In this document: positions 1-12,009 of the stretch, piece after piece | Numbering within the stretch: position 1 is the first letter of the stretch | How the letters are laid out: every line of letters begins with the position of its first letter | Assembly: GCA_004352715.1 (NCBI GenBank) | Contig: SCFE01000024.1 | Location: 57,947 to 121,946 of the forward strand | Direction of reading: 5' to 3' | Length of the DNA: 64,000 nucleotides | Source: Hofstenia miamia | Lineage: Eukaryota > Xenacoelomorpha > Acoela | Translations under genes and position numbers: made by a program | The notes under the pieces: model-generated | What the model was told of the DNA's origin: nothing | Databases searched by the model: none | Seen by the model: the letters and a program-made list of their open reading frames with translations, nothing else

Positions 1-137
1 TATATATATATTAAACTAGCCTTTAGGAAGTTTATGTGATAGTGCACGATGTTATATGCGTAGTGATAAAAATGCTTTGTAAAATTGACGATAAACATTG
101 TATTTAATCCAAAATGAATAGCAAATTTATATTTTAG

Positions 138-749
138 GTCCTTTGGTTTAACTCATTGGGATGCTCATTAACTGCAATTTATCACATGGTTCTCGTTGCT
201 TTAGATAGAGTGGTTGCTATTCACTCGCCAATGCTGTATAAGCAACACGGCAAAGCAAGACTTGCACATAGATTAAGTATATGCTTAGCCTTATTTTTCT
301 ACGGACTGGTTTCCCCGAATCTTGTAATGTATCGAATTATTCATTCAAGCTGCGCAATGGTTGCCAGCACTACCTATAAATTTTGGTATATCAATATTGT
401 CAGTGGAGTCTTTGCCTTTGCAATACCATTTACATTGGTCTTCATCGCAAACCTCTATTTTATGCATTCCTTATCACGTCGAAAAAAACAAAGCGCGTCT
501 GAAAGAAGATTGACAATAATGCTGTTTACAAACACCGTAGCATTTTGTGTTTTAATGCTTACCTTCGTCGTTCTAAATGCTGCTACTAGTTTCATAGGTT
601 CGTCAACTATGGGACAGATAGCAATATTAGCTTTTTTGAAACGAATAAAATTCAATTTTAAAATCCTTAACTCGTCATCAAATTTTGTATTCTATTTTCT
701 GAGCGGTTCAATGTTTCGTGAGGCTTTTTTCAAGATATTCAAACGATAG
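138..749 (+). CDS. Rhodopsin-like GPCR, exon 2 (TM3-TM7), 5' exon outside window
   Basis: This is the second exon of a class A G-protein-coupled receptor, an integral plasma-membrane protein. It starts after a TTTTAG acceptor at 132-137 and reads VLWFNSLGCSLTAIYHM, then the DRY-box equivalent VALDRVVAI at the end of TM3. TM4 and TM5 follow, then a short basic loop SRRKKQSASERRL, TM6, and a TM7 segment NSSSNFVFYFLSGSMF in the place of NPxxY. The helix-8-like tail MFREAFFKIFKR ends at TAG. The exon is 204 codons including the stop, against 203 and 206 in the two paralogues in this window. The first exon (TM1-TM2) must lie to the left of position 1. The ligand is unknown; short loops and the SSxNFxFY motif are common in invertebrate peptide-type receptors, but that is inference. 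The frame is intact, so the gene is probably functional. Confidence 0.85.
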   Translation, partial: VLWFNSLGCSLTAIYHMVLVALDRVVAIHSPMLYKQHGKARLAHRLSICLALFFYGLVSPNLVMYRIIHSSCAMVASTTYKFWYINIVSGVFAFAIPFTLVFIANLYFMHSLSRRKKQSASERRLTIMLFTNTVAFCVLMLTFVVLNAATSFIGSSTMGQIAILAFLKRIKFNFKILNSSSNFVFYFLSGSMFREAFFKIFKR

Positions 750-1510
750 GAAATGAAGTGAAGTCAAAAAATGTATATATATATGATGAGTTTTGCAATT
801 TCTATATTTATTTTTTAAAATATTTATCTTTTATATTCTAAGAATTGAATTATTACTCTACAACAATTCTGAGTGCTCCTGTCAATAATTATGAGCAGAA
901 AGGCTTATATAAATATATCATTATATCATTAAAATATATGGAAAATACAGCTTTGAATGTAATAATTTTGCAATTATGAAATTACTGTTTTGTTACCCTT
1001 GCTATCAGCTAATTTGCCATATAGAGTGTGGGCTTTCATATGTTTAGTACATAGGTCACATGGGTCATATTACTGATCGGTCGGGTGAGTCATGGGTCAC
1101 ATCATGTGTATATTTATGTATGCATTTCATTTGTTTTTAACAATTATTCTTTGCCTAATTTGAATAGGGGTAAACGAGATTGAATAATAAGTAACAATTC
1201 TATTTATACGCACGAACTTTACTTTAGCATTAAATCCAATCATTGCTTTTATTAAAATTGATATTATTAGCATGTTAATATTCACTACATTGGAAATTTA
1301 GAACAGAGGTTTTATTGCCATCTAGCTGACGGCATGCATACGTTTTCTGTTATAAAGAATTGTCTATTTGATTTGTAAAGATCCTTGTTTACAAGTAAAA
1401 ATATACTGTGTTTTACTGTATTTGTTCTTTGTTAATGCATATGAACTAGCACTAAGAATTGATGATTTGATATAACATACCCAAGTACTAGGGATTTAGC
1501 ATAAAACGAT

Positions 1511-1545
<35 letters not shown>

Positions 1546-1594
1546 TTAATATTTGCTATGGAAAAATGCACATGCCTTACATNAAAGCGTTGAC
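750..1594. other. AT-rich non-coding flank with a GGTCACAT/GGGTCAT patch
   Basis: No gene is visible. A G/C-richer patch at about 1048-1100 repeats GGTCACATGGGTCAT-type words and includes CGGTCGGGTGAGTCATGGGT, like the arrays near hAT ends elsewhere in the window. A (TA)n tract lies at about 1512-1541, followed by a 38-bp sequence ending at the single-N gap at 1583. That 38-bp sequence recurs at about 6679-6716. Confidence 0.6.
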
Positions 1595-2169
1595 CACTGG
1601 GTCGGATCAACAATTAGTTAGCAATTATTCTTCTCAGTAGTTAAACCATAAAGGACATTAATTGAAATTGAATAAATATTCTAGTTCAAATTTTTTAAAG
1701 CAGTCACAATCCAGCATTAATTTTTAAGTTTTTTTCTCAATTTAATGAAACTATACCAAAATATGACATTTATGACACTTTAGCCACAAATATGACAGTA
1801 TTTAAAAAAACAAAATATGACTTCTATGACTTTATTACTGTATTTTTTAAGAAACCAAAAATATAACTATTTATAACTTTATAACTTGCTATTTGACTGC
1901 TCCCCAATTCTGAAAACCATCAAAATTTAAGCAGACTGCAAAACAGACCGACAGAAAAATATTACGTTTATGACTTTTAATTGCTCTAATTAGAATTATT
2001 AATGAAGAACAACCTCAGTTCTCGATTAATATGGAATTAAAATAAATAAAAATTAGATAAACTACATCCTGCAAGAAAAACTTGTTTTTTTGGATGACAA
2101 CTTCCATATCATGAAAATAATATAGCTTTTTCCTCGATAACACAATTTTTAATCAAGTTTTATTTCTGA
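1595..2169 (+). repeat. hAT-end-like repeat R1, copy 1
   Basis: It begins CACTGGGTCGGATCAAC and is AT-rich, with repeated ATATGAC words. The next block (2170-2609) repeats it with small deletions. An inverted relative lies at 30780-31153, where it ends in a hAT-like terminus. No coding sequence is seen. The left border lies twelve bases after the one-base gap at 1583. Confidence 0.7.
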
Positions 2170-2609
2170 CACTGGGTCGGATCAACAATTAGTTAGCAAT
2201 TATTCTTCTCAGGAGTTAAACCATAAAGGACATTAATTGAAATTGAATAAATATTCTAGTTCAAATTTTTTAAAGCAGTCACAATCCAGCATTAATTTTT
2301 AAGTTTTTTCTCAGTTTAATGAAACTATACCAAAATATGACATTTATGACACTTTAGCCACAAATATGACCGTATTTAAAAAAAAACAAAATATGACTTT
2401 TATGACTTTATAACTTCTTATTCAACTGCACTCCACGTCGGAAAATCATTTCATTTTAAGCAGACTGCAAAACAGACCTACGGAAAAATATTACGTTTAT
2501 GACTTTTAATTGCTCTAATTATAATTATTAATGAAGAACAACCTCAGTTCTCGATTAATATGGAATTAAAATAAATAAAATTAGATAAACTACATCCTGC
2601 AAGAAAAAC
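2170..2609 (+). repeat. hAT-end-like repeat R1, copy 2 (truncated by gap)
   Basis: This is a direct tandem copy of 1595-2169, offset by about 575 bp. It has a few substitutions and a deletion in the ATATGAC-rich middle. It stops at the one-base gap at 2610, after which a (TA)n tract begins. Confidence 0.7.
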
Positions 2610-2610
2610 N

Positions 2611-2650
<40 letters not shown>

Positions 2651-3330
2651 AAACAATGAATATCCAAATGAAATGTTAAAAAAATCAATAACTAATAATA
2701 TAATTTCTCAAATGTGTGAAAAGTTTAATGAAAATGATGAATATCGAGATTAAAAAAGAAAAGATTATTGAAAAATTTCGTTTATCTGAAAATTTATAAA
2801 ACATTTTTCAAAGAAATTATTTAATTTAAATAAGAAATGCAAAGAACACACGCACACACAAATCGAATCTTTCAATCACTTAAAATAGAAAATGAATTTC
2901 ACAGAAAGGATTCTCTTCGAAATAGCTTTGTTTCTTCAATAGCTTACAAATATGAATGTGATATTAAAGAAATAAAGCCACATTTTGAAAAAAGGAATTC
3001 AAGACAGTTTAAATGAACAATTGGTTTAGATCAACAGGGTATCCATAATGTGTTACATAATTGTATGGTATCATACCATAATCGGCCCCTCGGGTCATTG
3101 ACACAAAAGAACGAAGCGCAAACTATCCAACTTTTCTCATGCAGCAAGCAACAACATTTGATGCCTTTTTTGGTGGAATATATTCCCTCTCTCTGAACGG
3201 CACCAACAATTTTGTTGTATATAATCTTTGAGAAATATCAAAGTGCTACAAATACACTAAATAAGAATAATTACTGACTTTCAGTTTGTTTTTGTTATTT
3301 TATTCCTAAGGCCTGTACAAATTCAATATC
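2611..3330. other. AT-rich non-coding stretch with (TA)n
   Basis: A (TA)n microsatellite occupies about 2612-2641. The remainder shows no open frame of interest. It may be the decayed 5' part of the hAT remnant that follows, but I cannot show this. Confidence 0.5.
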
Positions 3331-3729
3331 AGATGGTGTGCACTTGACTTTGATAGTATGGTGAATTACTTGGAAAATTTTCATGAAGATATGCAAACTC
3401 AGTTTAGTGACTTACTCATGATGGATGTATCAACTTGGGTTAACTCTGCCACAGTAGAAATATCTTTACAGGAAACCCTCATTGAATTACAAAGTGATGA
3501 AATATTGTGTTGAAATTTCAAAGACGGGAAGTACGAAGTATGATATATGGAAAACAAATGAAAAGTACCCACTATTGTGGGATTAAGCACAACTCTACGT
3601 TGTTGCTTTCTATCATCTTATGTAGTTGAATCTGGCTTTAGTCATGTTTCTTACTTATTACCAAATGCTCATAATAGACTTGACATTGTGAAAAGGGGTG
3701 ACCTTCGACCATCAAAGACATTGATGTAA
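3331..3729 (+). pseudogene. hAT transposase C-terminal remnant (ZBED/SCAND3-like)
   Basis: One frame reads RWCALDFDSMVNYLENFHED, MQTQFSDLLMMDVSTWVNS, then ELQSDEILC. Past three in-frame stops it continues SSYVVESGFSHVSYLLPNAH and NRLDIVKRGDLRPSKTLM before a stop at 3727-3729. The pattern of acidic helix, LQSDE, ESGFS and NRLDIxxRGDLR is that of the C-terminal dimerisation region of hAT transposases and their ZBED5/SCAND3-like relatives. The stops show it is dead. The catalytic N-terminal part is not visible upstream. The G/C-rich patch at 3725-3790 after it has no recognised role. Confidence 0.8.
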
Positions 3730-4663
3730 CCGAGTATTAAAAAGTATCTGGTTTCTGATCTAGCACCTGCGGAATCGACTTAACCCAGAAAATTTAAAGA
3801 AATTAGTAAATATTACTTATGCACATTCTAGATTTCTCTAACAATTTTTTTTTATAAAAACCGTAAAATTTGAAAATTAAAGATTATTACTTGCATAGAT
3901 TTAGCAAAATGCAATAATACATGAAATACCTATACGAAAATATGAGATATCTACACGATGAAGTTTTTCGTAATGCACGAATCCCGAATAAATGAAAATT
4001 TCATTACACGACAACACACAGGTGTAATCTTTTCCATCAACTATGCTTAGAGCATTCAATTGAATTTCATTCTTAAAAACTACAACATGAATTTTCCCTA
4101 ATTTGTTTGCAATTATAGTGTGGGTATCAAATTACCCCTCTTATTGTCTATTGGCTTAGAGTTGGAAAATTTATTTTTCATCATGTAAAACCTTTCATTA
4201 GATCTCATTGTAACCCCATGATGAGAGCACCACTTAATCCTAAGCAATTTCTTTTTCTGTAAACCGACTGTTCAAGTTTCACTAAGACCTATCCTATGCA
4301 AGTCAGGGGGTTTCGTGAAAGTTCCGTATGCTAAGATGTAGATAAAATAGACTGATATTAATTGTGAAATGTTAGCACCTAAATACTTTCATACGAAATT
4401 TCAGTTTTAGAAAAAATGCGAGTTAAGTACCATAGATTAGCATTAGATATGCTTTGACATGCCACACATTGGGAATTTACGATATGCCAATGAATATTGT
4501 AGTACGACATCACAGTAATAAAAGAAATACCAGTAAGTTTTTGTTTATATGCCTTTAAATTCAAATGATTTTTGCAAAAAATATTTGAACAAGCTTGATT
4601 TCGCCTGATGACGTCATCAAGTAATGTAGTGTTTTTCTGAAAATTCATAGAACATTTCATAGT
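3730..4663. other. Non-coding stretch
   Basis: I see no gene, RNA or recognisable repeat here. Short open frames on the minus strand (for example 4379-4678) have no family features and run into the 3' tail of the next LINE copy. Confidence 0.5.
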
Positions 4664-5387
4664 AATAATAAGAGTCAAAGCAATATGTTTGCTAAAACTT
4701 ACAAATAAAAGAAAATATAAACAAATCTAAAGCTACAAACTGATAAATACAATATATAATAATAATACAAATCAATGTTTCTGTGATTGTTTGTGTAGGT
4801 GTTCAATATTGTGCGTAAGTCTGAATGCATGAAGTTTGTTGCTGTCTCCTAGTGTACATTGTTTTGTTGGCAGTGATTTCTTTATTTTTTTTTCTAAACT
4901 ATTTGTAATTATTTTCTACTCGCGCTTCATGATCTAAATCATTCCACAATTTAATTGATATGTAACGAAAGCCATTAGAATTTTTATCTAAACACAGAAA
5001 TTTTTGTGACGGCTCATTTAATTTAACATAGTCCTTTAGGAAAAGAAGAGATTTTTGAAGAGATTTGAATTTAAATAAAATGGATAGCATATGCAGATGA
5101 TCATGGTAGAACGGAGATAATATTTTATATTTATTACTATATACTGATGCTTCGTCATGCTTTTGTGCAAAGTTTAGAGTTTTTGTACACCAATTAAATG
5201 TCCTTAATAGAAGCAACGATACTTAGAGATTAGGTCAGCTAAAAGAAACGAAAAATATTGAAAATGAGACAAGCAGAATGCATGTATTAGTTGTTTATTA
5301 TAATTGCTTGATATTACATTGTCTGCAATCATGTTTTTGAATTTTATTAAGTAGGAATTTTTCAAATTTTAATTCATTTTCTATCCT
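4664..5387 (-). mobile_element. 5'-truncated LINE, family A, copy 1 (3' end)
   Basis: The minus-strand reading frame at 4899-5216 gives NKYKILSPFYHDHLHMLSIL, LKDYVKLNEPSQKFLCLDKN and ISIKLWNDLDHEAR. This matches the C-terminal tail after the reverse transcriptase in non-LTR retrotransposons, where a (K/T)xWNxL motif near the end is typical. The element's 3' end is the TTTGACTCTTATTATTA tail at 4664. Copy 1 is cut off at its 5' side at 5387, exactly where the tail of copy 2 begins, so the two sit head to tail. It is non-functional. Confidence 0.75.
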
Positions 5388-6480
5388 AATAATAAGAGTC
5401 AAAGCAATTTATTGCTCAATATATACAAAAAATCTTCAAACTAACACGTGACAATGAAAAATAAAATATAAACAAATATTTAACTACAAAATAATGTGTA
5501 CAACATATACTAACATAATCAATGTTTGTGTGTAGATGCTCAGTGTTGGATGTATGTTTCGAATGCATGAAGTGTATTACCGCCCCCTAATGTATATTGT
5601 TTTATTAGAAGAAACTGTTTCAATTTTTTTCTAAACTTTTTATAGTTTTTTCTTTTCGCGTTTCATAATCTAAATTATTCCACAATTTAATGGATATGTG
5701 TTGAAAACCATTAGAATTTTTATCTAAACACAGAAATTTTTGCGATCGCTCATTTAATTTAATATAGTCATTAAGGAAAGAGAGATGTTTGACGAGATTT
5801 GAATTTAAATAAGGTGGATAGCATATGCAGATGAATTTGGTAGAACGGAGATAATATTTTACATTTATTACGATATACTGATGCTTCGTTATGCTTTCGT
5901 GAAAAGTTTAGAGTTTTTATACACCAATTAAATGTCTTTGATAGAAGTATACGATGCTTCGAATTTAGGTTATAGTTAAAAGAAAGGAACAGTATTGAAA
6001 ATAAGATAAACAGAAAGCATATATCAGTTGTTTATGCCAATTGCTTGATATTACATTGCGTAAGTGATAAAGATATCTAATGCCTGCAGTTATTTTGTGA
6101 ATCTAATTCAGTAGAAATTTTTCAAATTTTAATTCATTATCAATCTCCACTCCTAAATAGCTGACTGACTCACTTTGCTTTATTGGCTTATTATTTATCT
6201 TTAGTTCTATATCACTTACTAGATTTCTTTGTGCTTCGGTGAAAAAAATTATAAATTGAGTTTTTTCAATATTTAGTTTTAGTTGGTTATTTATAAAATA
6301 ATTGTTTAATTTTTCTACATCTGCTTGGAGGTTGAAAATATGCTATAGCAAAAGTTCTTTAATTAGTATTTCAACTTGATCAGGGTATTATTAGAAATCG
6401 GGAATAATGCAATTGATATCATCCGCATATTTAGCCAATTTACCAGCATCAGAAAAGATGTGCATCTCTTCATATCATAA
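5388..6480 (-). mobile_element. 5'-truncated LINE, family A, copy 2 with RT catalytic motif
   Basis: On the minus strand near 6440-6400 one frame reads GKLAKYADDINCIIPDF, which contains the reverse-transcriptase box YADD. It is followed by two stops, then VEKLNNYFINNQLKLNIEKT at about 6300 and SVSYLGVEIDNELKF at about 6150. These are the motifs in order after the catalytic Asp pair in CR1/RTE/Jockey-type non-LTR enzymes. The 3' part repeats copy 1 and ends at the same TTTGACTCTTATTATTA tail at 5388. The stops mean it is inactive. The fingers domain, the endonuclease and ORF1 are missing by 5' truncation. Confidence 0.85.
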
Positions 6481-6647
6481 ATTAAGCATGATAGCCATCA
6501 TCAGCATGTTGGTCATTTAGTCTTAAAAATTTTTAACAAATACTGAATTATCAGCGAACGTTTAAAAGAATTTTCAATTTTAGTTACTACAGCAATTCTT
6601 GTAAACAGAAAATGTTCCAAGTTTTCAAATTGAAGAAATGAGTAAAC

Positions 6648-6678
<31 letters not shown>

Positions 6679-7135
6679 TAATATTTGCTATGGAAAAATG
6701 CACATGCCTTACATTTGGCTGAAAACGGTGGAAAATTTCCATTGCTCCACAGTATTTTCTCGAACTTAAATATATTTACCATTGGGGTAGGTAAATTAAG
6801 AAGACACTTACATGCAAAATTTCAAAGATTTATGCTTATTATAATATATATTTTGCGAAATTAATAATATATTTAATTACATTACTAATAGATTTGTAAT
6901 ACGCACTGAGTGCTAATGTCTAATACATTCCTATGCATAGAAATTATTATAAACGATTTAGAATAATATTTTTTGTTACAAAAGCAAGTTTTGTAGATAA
7001 AAATTATTCAATTTGGTAAGATTTCGTACCAAATAAACGATTTTTGCGTTGCATTTTCATACAATATTGCCTAAAACAATAATGTTTTCATTTGATTTCT
7101 ACAACGATATTCTGTTTGGAACACATTTTGTGCAG
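6481..7135. other. Non-coding stretch with (TA)n and a duplicated contig end
   Basis: A (TA)n tract lies at about 6650-6678. Right after it, positions 6679-6716 repeat the 38 bases that precede the gap at 1583, including GCTATGGAAAAATGCACATG. Unlike the earlier copy, this one runs on into TTGGCTGAAAACGG. No gene is seen. Confidence 0.6.
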
Positions 7136-7342
7136 GAACCTATCAAGTTCATTGCATCGGAAAAAATTAAACACTATGTAAATTATATGTATCATAAGGA
7201 ATACTGTCGCTTCTTTATAAGAAATGCTAATAAATATCCCTTTATAGTAATTCTTTGTAGGCTCCGAAACAGGATCATTGGAAAGAAACTAAATGTCCGT
7301 TTAAAAGAATTTACAAGAAAGTTAAAAAAAATAACGATTTGA
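7136..7342 (+). CDS. Possible terminal coding exon, unidentified
   Basis: A TTTTGTGCAG acceptor-like site ends at 7135. The open frame after it is 68 codons and ends with TGA. It reads EPIKFIASEKIKHYVNYMYH, a cysteine-containing middle, YPFIVILCRLRNRIIGKK, and a very basic tail. The pattern FIxSxKIKxYVxYM followed by a late CRL has a faint resemblance to the C-terminus of alpha-1,3-fucosyltransferases, but I would not name it on this. No partner exons are seen upstream, and a 1,000-base gap follows 358 bp downstream. It may be chance. Confidence 0.25.
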   Translation, partial: EPIKFIASEKIKHYVNYMYHKEYCRFFIRNANKYPFIVILCRLRNRIIGKKLNVRLKEFTRKLKKITI

Positions 7343-7700
7343 TATATTATATACCAACAAAACAAATCTGTTCGTTTTTTGTGTTTAAATTATAGTTGAT
7401 TACTTTAATTAATTTGAGAGTGTAAATATTAAGTAAAAATAATTTATATTGAAAATCTCTAAATCTGTATTCGCTGCATACCTCAATTAATACCTAATTA
7501 TGAGCATACAACTTCAGACCTATGGATATGGATTTGCTCACTCTGTATGAAATTCGACGAATTGCAAAGAAATGAGATATTTAAATTTTGCAACATTGCA
7601 TAAATGAATGGAGATTTTAATGATATATTTAGAATTTGAAAACATGAGGCTTTACTTAAGTCCTAAAATATCATGTGTATATATATATATATATATATAC
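7343..7700. other. Non-coding stretch ending in (AT)n
   Basis: No gene is visible. An (AT)n tract at 7677-7699 runs into the 1,000-base gap. Confidence 0.5.
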
Positions 7701-8700
7701 NNNNNNNNNNNNNNNNNNNNNNNNNNNNNNNNNNNNNNNNNNNNNNNNNNNNNNNNNNNNNNNNNNNNNNNNNNNNNNNNNNNNNNNNNNNNNNNNNNNN
7801 NNNNNNNNNNNNNNNNNNNNNNNNNNNNNNNNNNNNNNNNNNNNNNNNNNNNNNNNNNNNNNNNNNNNNNNNNNNNNNNNNNNNNNNNNNNNNNNNNNNN
7901 NNNNNNNNNNNNNNNNNNNNNNNNNNNNNNNNNNNNNNNNNNNNNNNNNNNNNNNNNNNNNNNNNNNNNNNNNNNNNNNNNNNNNNNNNNNNNNNNNNNN
8001 NNNNNNNNNNNNNNNNNNNNNNNNNNNNNNNNNNNNNNNNNNNNNNNNNNNNNNNNNNNNNNNNNNNNNNNNNNNNNNNNNNNNNNNNNNNNNNNNNNNN
8101 NNNNNNNNNNNNNNNNNNNNNNNNNNNNNNNNNNNNNNNNNNNNNNNNNNNNNNNNNNNNNNNNNNNNNNNNNNNNNNNNNNNNNNNNNNNNNNNNNNNN
8201 NNNNNNNNNNNNNNNNNNNNNNNNNNNNNNNNNNNNNNNNNNNNNNNNNNNNNNNNNNNNNNNNNNNNNNNNNNNNNNNNNNNNNNNNNNNNNNNNNNNN
8301 NNNNNNNNNNNNNNNNNNNNNNNNNNNNNNNNNNNNNNNNNNNNNNNNNNNNNNNNNNNNNNNNNNNNNNNNNNNNNNNNNNNNNNNNNNNNNNNNNNNN
8401 NNNNNNNNNNNNNNNNNNNNNNNNNNNNNNNNNNNNNNNNNNNNNNNNNNNNNNNNNNNNNNNNNNNNNNNNNNNNNNNNNNNNNNNNNNNNNNNNNNNN
8501 NNNNNNNNNNNNNNNNNNNNNNNNNNNNNNNNNNNNNNNNNNNNNNNNNNNNNNNNNNNNNNNNNNNNNNNNNNNNNNNNNNNNNNNNNNNNNNNNNNNN
8601 NNNNNNNNNNNNNNNNNNNNNNNNNNNNNNNNNNNNNNNNNNNNNNNNNNNNNNNNNNNNNNNNNNNNNNNNNNNNNNNNNNNNNNNNNNNNNNNNNNNN
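7701..8700. other. Assembly gap, 1,000 N
   Basis: A run of exactly 1,000 N begins in an (AT)n tract. The round number suggests a fixed-size placeholder. Any open frame drawn through it is an artefact. Confidence 0.99.
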
Positions 8701-9700
8701 AATAATAAACGATGCATCCCATAATGCAAACTATATTTTCGTAATCTGTTACATCATTTTTTCATTATAAAAATATTATGTTTCCAAAATTGAAATTCGT
8801 CGTGCGGAAAAATATTCTTTTAAAATTGAAATTTCATTTTATATAGTAGAATTCACGAGATGACATCATATACTTGATCATTGTAAGCAAATTTGGACAG
8901 ATATCCAGATAATGATTGATTTAGTGAAGTACCAGTAGATTTATTGTGTATTTGTCTCCAAAATAGCTTCTCAGTGAACTGAGTCGGAGAACAAAATAAA
9001 GATAAGATAATTCTCATTGTTTGTTCAAAATTTCAGTTTCATCAACTATCAATTTATCATCAGTTAAAAGCCAATAAGTCTTCTGAAAAGAAAGGAAATA
9101 AGCCTGAAATGGCAGCCAATTCATCTGAAATATAGTACTTTTTGATTGAAGGCTTAAATATAATTTATAAAAAAAATTATTTCCATAGTTATAAGTTAAC
9201 ATGTTATAGCATAACTAATTAATTACTTTTACATGGGTTGTTTGGGAAGATATATTTCAATAGAATGACGCAATTTTTTATTTATTCAATGAAAGCTAAC
9301 AAGGTTACAATAGTAAATTTAAAATATTTATTTGGAATGGCATCTACAATTGATATTGAAACTGCTTGCTTGAAAAACAACTTCCGCGATCTAGCAAGAA
9401 ATTACATTATATTCACTGTAATATATTTGTTTGAAATTTTATTAATTTTAGCAATTTATTATAAAAATGCTTACTGCAAATGCATTGATGATTTGAATAT
9501 GTGAAATTTTTGTTCAGATTAAAAATATTTCACCGAAATATATTTACAAGGTTTTCTCTATGAAGTAAGTTTTTCTAAAATATGAATACGACGAAATGCG
9601 ATGTTATTTATATGAAAATGACATGCTTTGGTTAATTCATAATTTTTTCATACAGTCTACCATGTGAATAATGCTGTTAATTGGTTATTTGCAAGTAATT
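8701..9700. other. AT-rich region with one unexplained open frame
   Basis: The plus-strand frame at 9238-9504 starts with a non-ATG codon and reads FGMASTIDIETACLKNNFRD followed by a single hydrophobic stretch YIIFTVIYLFEILLILAIYY. That could be one transmembrane exon, but there are no convincing splice sites and no recognised family. Elsewhere I see nothing beyond a short AATAAAGATAAGATA motif at about 8995, like a LINE 3' tail. Confidence 0.3.
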
Positions 9701-11377
9701 TCATTTAAATATTCTAAAAAATGCCTCGCGAAACATTGATCCACTGACGAAATAAAATATAAAATTTGCTGAGGAATTTAAAACTAAAAAATTAAACTTC
9801 AGTCTTCCTATCAAAATTAAAAAGGCTCTGCCTTCCATAGTAGTCGTCCCAACAAAGAAATCTGCAGTGTTAAGAGAGATAAAAGCCAACATCAGCAAGC
9901 AAAATGCAATGCTATTTGTTAATAACATAATTGTTAAGCGTCTTTCCGTTGAATTTTCCTTCTGACGACGGCGTAGCGACTGCAAAAAATATACGTTAGA
10001 AAGGAAAACTAATGTAAAAGGGATTGCAAAAGAAAACCCAACTCCAATGATGTTTATGAACCAATACTTGTATGTGACGCTAGCTGCTAGAATGCATTCA
10101 GATTTAACAATCTCAAACGTTACTAAATTTTGAGAAATCAGACCATATCCAAAAACTGCCAAAATGAGGCTGAGTTTATAAGCAACACTCGGTTTACTGC
10201 GTTGTTTATATATGATGGGATAGTGAATAGCAAAAACTCTGTCTAAGGCAACGAAAACCATGTGGTAAATTGCTGTTAGTGTACTGCCCATTGAGTGAAA
10301 CCACAGAACCTAAAAATTCAATTTTATCATATTGAGCTAATATGAATTTCGAAAAACTGTGTTTCTAGGAAAAACAATTTCTTGAGGAATATATGTATAA
10401 AGAATATGTTTTAAATTCAAATTTCCAATAATATTTCTAGTTCTAACTAAGTAAATACTTTATAAGCTAAACATGCCAATTGGAAGAGTAATCTTTGAAA
10501 AAAATCATAGAAAGTTGCAAAAAATAATATTTCCATTGTCACTCTACTAAAAATTACATCTCACAAATAAAAATTTATTATTTTTATTTTTTTTAACTTT
10601 TGGTAAGGGTAATAAATTATATATATTATATATATATGTACACATTAGTAACAAGACTAGAGCGTTTTTACTTTATAAAGAGCAATATCAAATATGCAGT
10701 TACTATGCACAATTTTGAAGACCCGGATTAGATTGTTCGGAAAAATGCTCCCCTCAAAGTAGAACTATTACCTTCTATGTTCTTGGTTAGATCATATTTT
10801 GTGTTTCTAAATTTTAAATTTAGTGTCAGAATATGTAAACGTCGAATTATGAAAAAATAATATATTTCTATTATATAACAGGTAATATTACTATGTATTT
10901 GAAAGAATTTTTACATGTATTTGTAGAAGGTGTGAAATTTCATTGAATACTCATAACCCTATGAACTTTGCCATTTGAAGACACATGAGCATAAATAGCT
11001 TTTCTACATCTAAAAGGTAGCATCCAAGTACAAAGAAGCAATTTCTCATACATTTTGTTTAGAAATTTTGCAGAAAGGTGAAGAGTAAATTTTGATACCT
11101 TACAAAAAATTCCATTGAGATTATATGGATTGAAGTTAAAATAAATTCCTCCAAGTTCAAAGTAACCATCATGAAATATTGCAATCGAATCCCAAATCGC
11201 TTGACACTTGATTAAAGTCAAAGAAGAATTTTTAAACTTGAATTTGTTGATGGTCAGGAAGCAAAATATGTTCATTAGAATTCCAAAAGAAGTTATGAAC
11301 AGGCCAGTTAAGTTAACATACTCCACTAATCTATATGCAAGATAATCCTCCAATGAAGACTGGGTTGAATTCAACAT
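9701..11377 (-). CDS. Rhodopsin-like GPCR, two exons, complete
   Basis: Exon 1 is 11377-11099 (93 codons) and exon 2 is 10309-9701 (203 codons with stop). The intron of 789 bp has a GTATCA donor and a TTTTAG acceptor, in phase 0. The product is 295 residues. The N-terminus MLNSTQSSLEDY carries an NST glycosylation sequon. TM1 includes ITSFGILMNIFCFLTI, TM2 IKCQAIWDSIAIF with the conserved Asp, and GIFCK supplies the TM3 cysteine at the splice. TM3 ends VALDRVFAIHYP; a basic loop RRRQKENSTERRL joins TM5 and TM6; TM7 is NSSANFIFYF. Start choice: a TTTAG acceptor-like site directly precedes the ATG, as in the 44.6-kb paralogue, so a 5' untranslated exon is likely. It is a member of the same small family as 138-749 and 44604-46554. 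The ligand is unknown. Confidence 0.88.
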
Positions 11378-12009
11378 CTAAATAGCTATGTTAAAACAAA
11401 ATTATAGTTAATGAGCTATTCACTTTTTCAATATTTTTGTATCGCATAGATATATCTGACATAAATACAATTAAGCTTAATTTTCCAATGTCCTCTTAAT
11501 GGACAAACCATTTTTCCACTATTTCAAAAACAATTTCCAGGCCTGCCTATAAAATTTGTTAATGGAAACCTGTATTGATAAAAGTGTGTAAAATTTCAAC
11601 AGAATTGGTTTGCTGTGTCTGAAGTACTTTTCTTACTAAAAGTTTCTCTCCATGCTTAATGTTCTGATAATCAGGTGGTCAAAGGCCCATTGGAGCAATA
11701 GCTTTTAATCCTCAAATGGCAATTAAGAAAATTCAACTTCCATACTTGGCATAAATGCAAGCAATTATGTTAAACATAACTTGGTACATGTGAAACTTTA
11801 CATTCCGTTATATTTTAAATTTACATGTGCAAAATAATCATATGAAATTTCTTTATTATTATTATTACAATGTTCTAAACATTCTTAAACAGGAATTCAC
11901 TAACATCGTTCTACGTTGTTTTCATATGATGTAAGCTGATGAGGTGGTACTTCTCTGAGGTACATTTTGAAAATGCTGCACTCCCCTATTTCAGTATTCA
12001 GTTATACTC
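11378..12009. other. Non-coding stretch upstream of GPCR2
   Basis: It should contain the promoter and any 5' untranslated exon of the minus-strand receptor, but I cannot point to a core promoter. No other gene or repeat is recognised. Confidence 0.4.

Noticed and set aside
7608-8770. Long open frames across the 1,000-N gap
   Set aside because: They are almost entirely unknown residues bounded by (AT)n translation. The same applies to frames over 21516-22159, 37601-38312 and 61366-62455.
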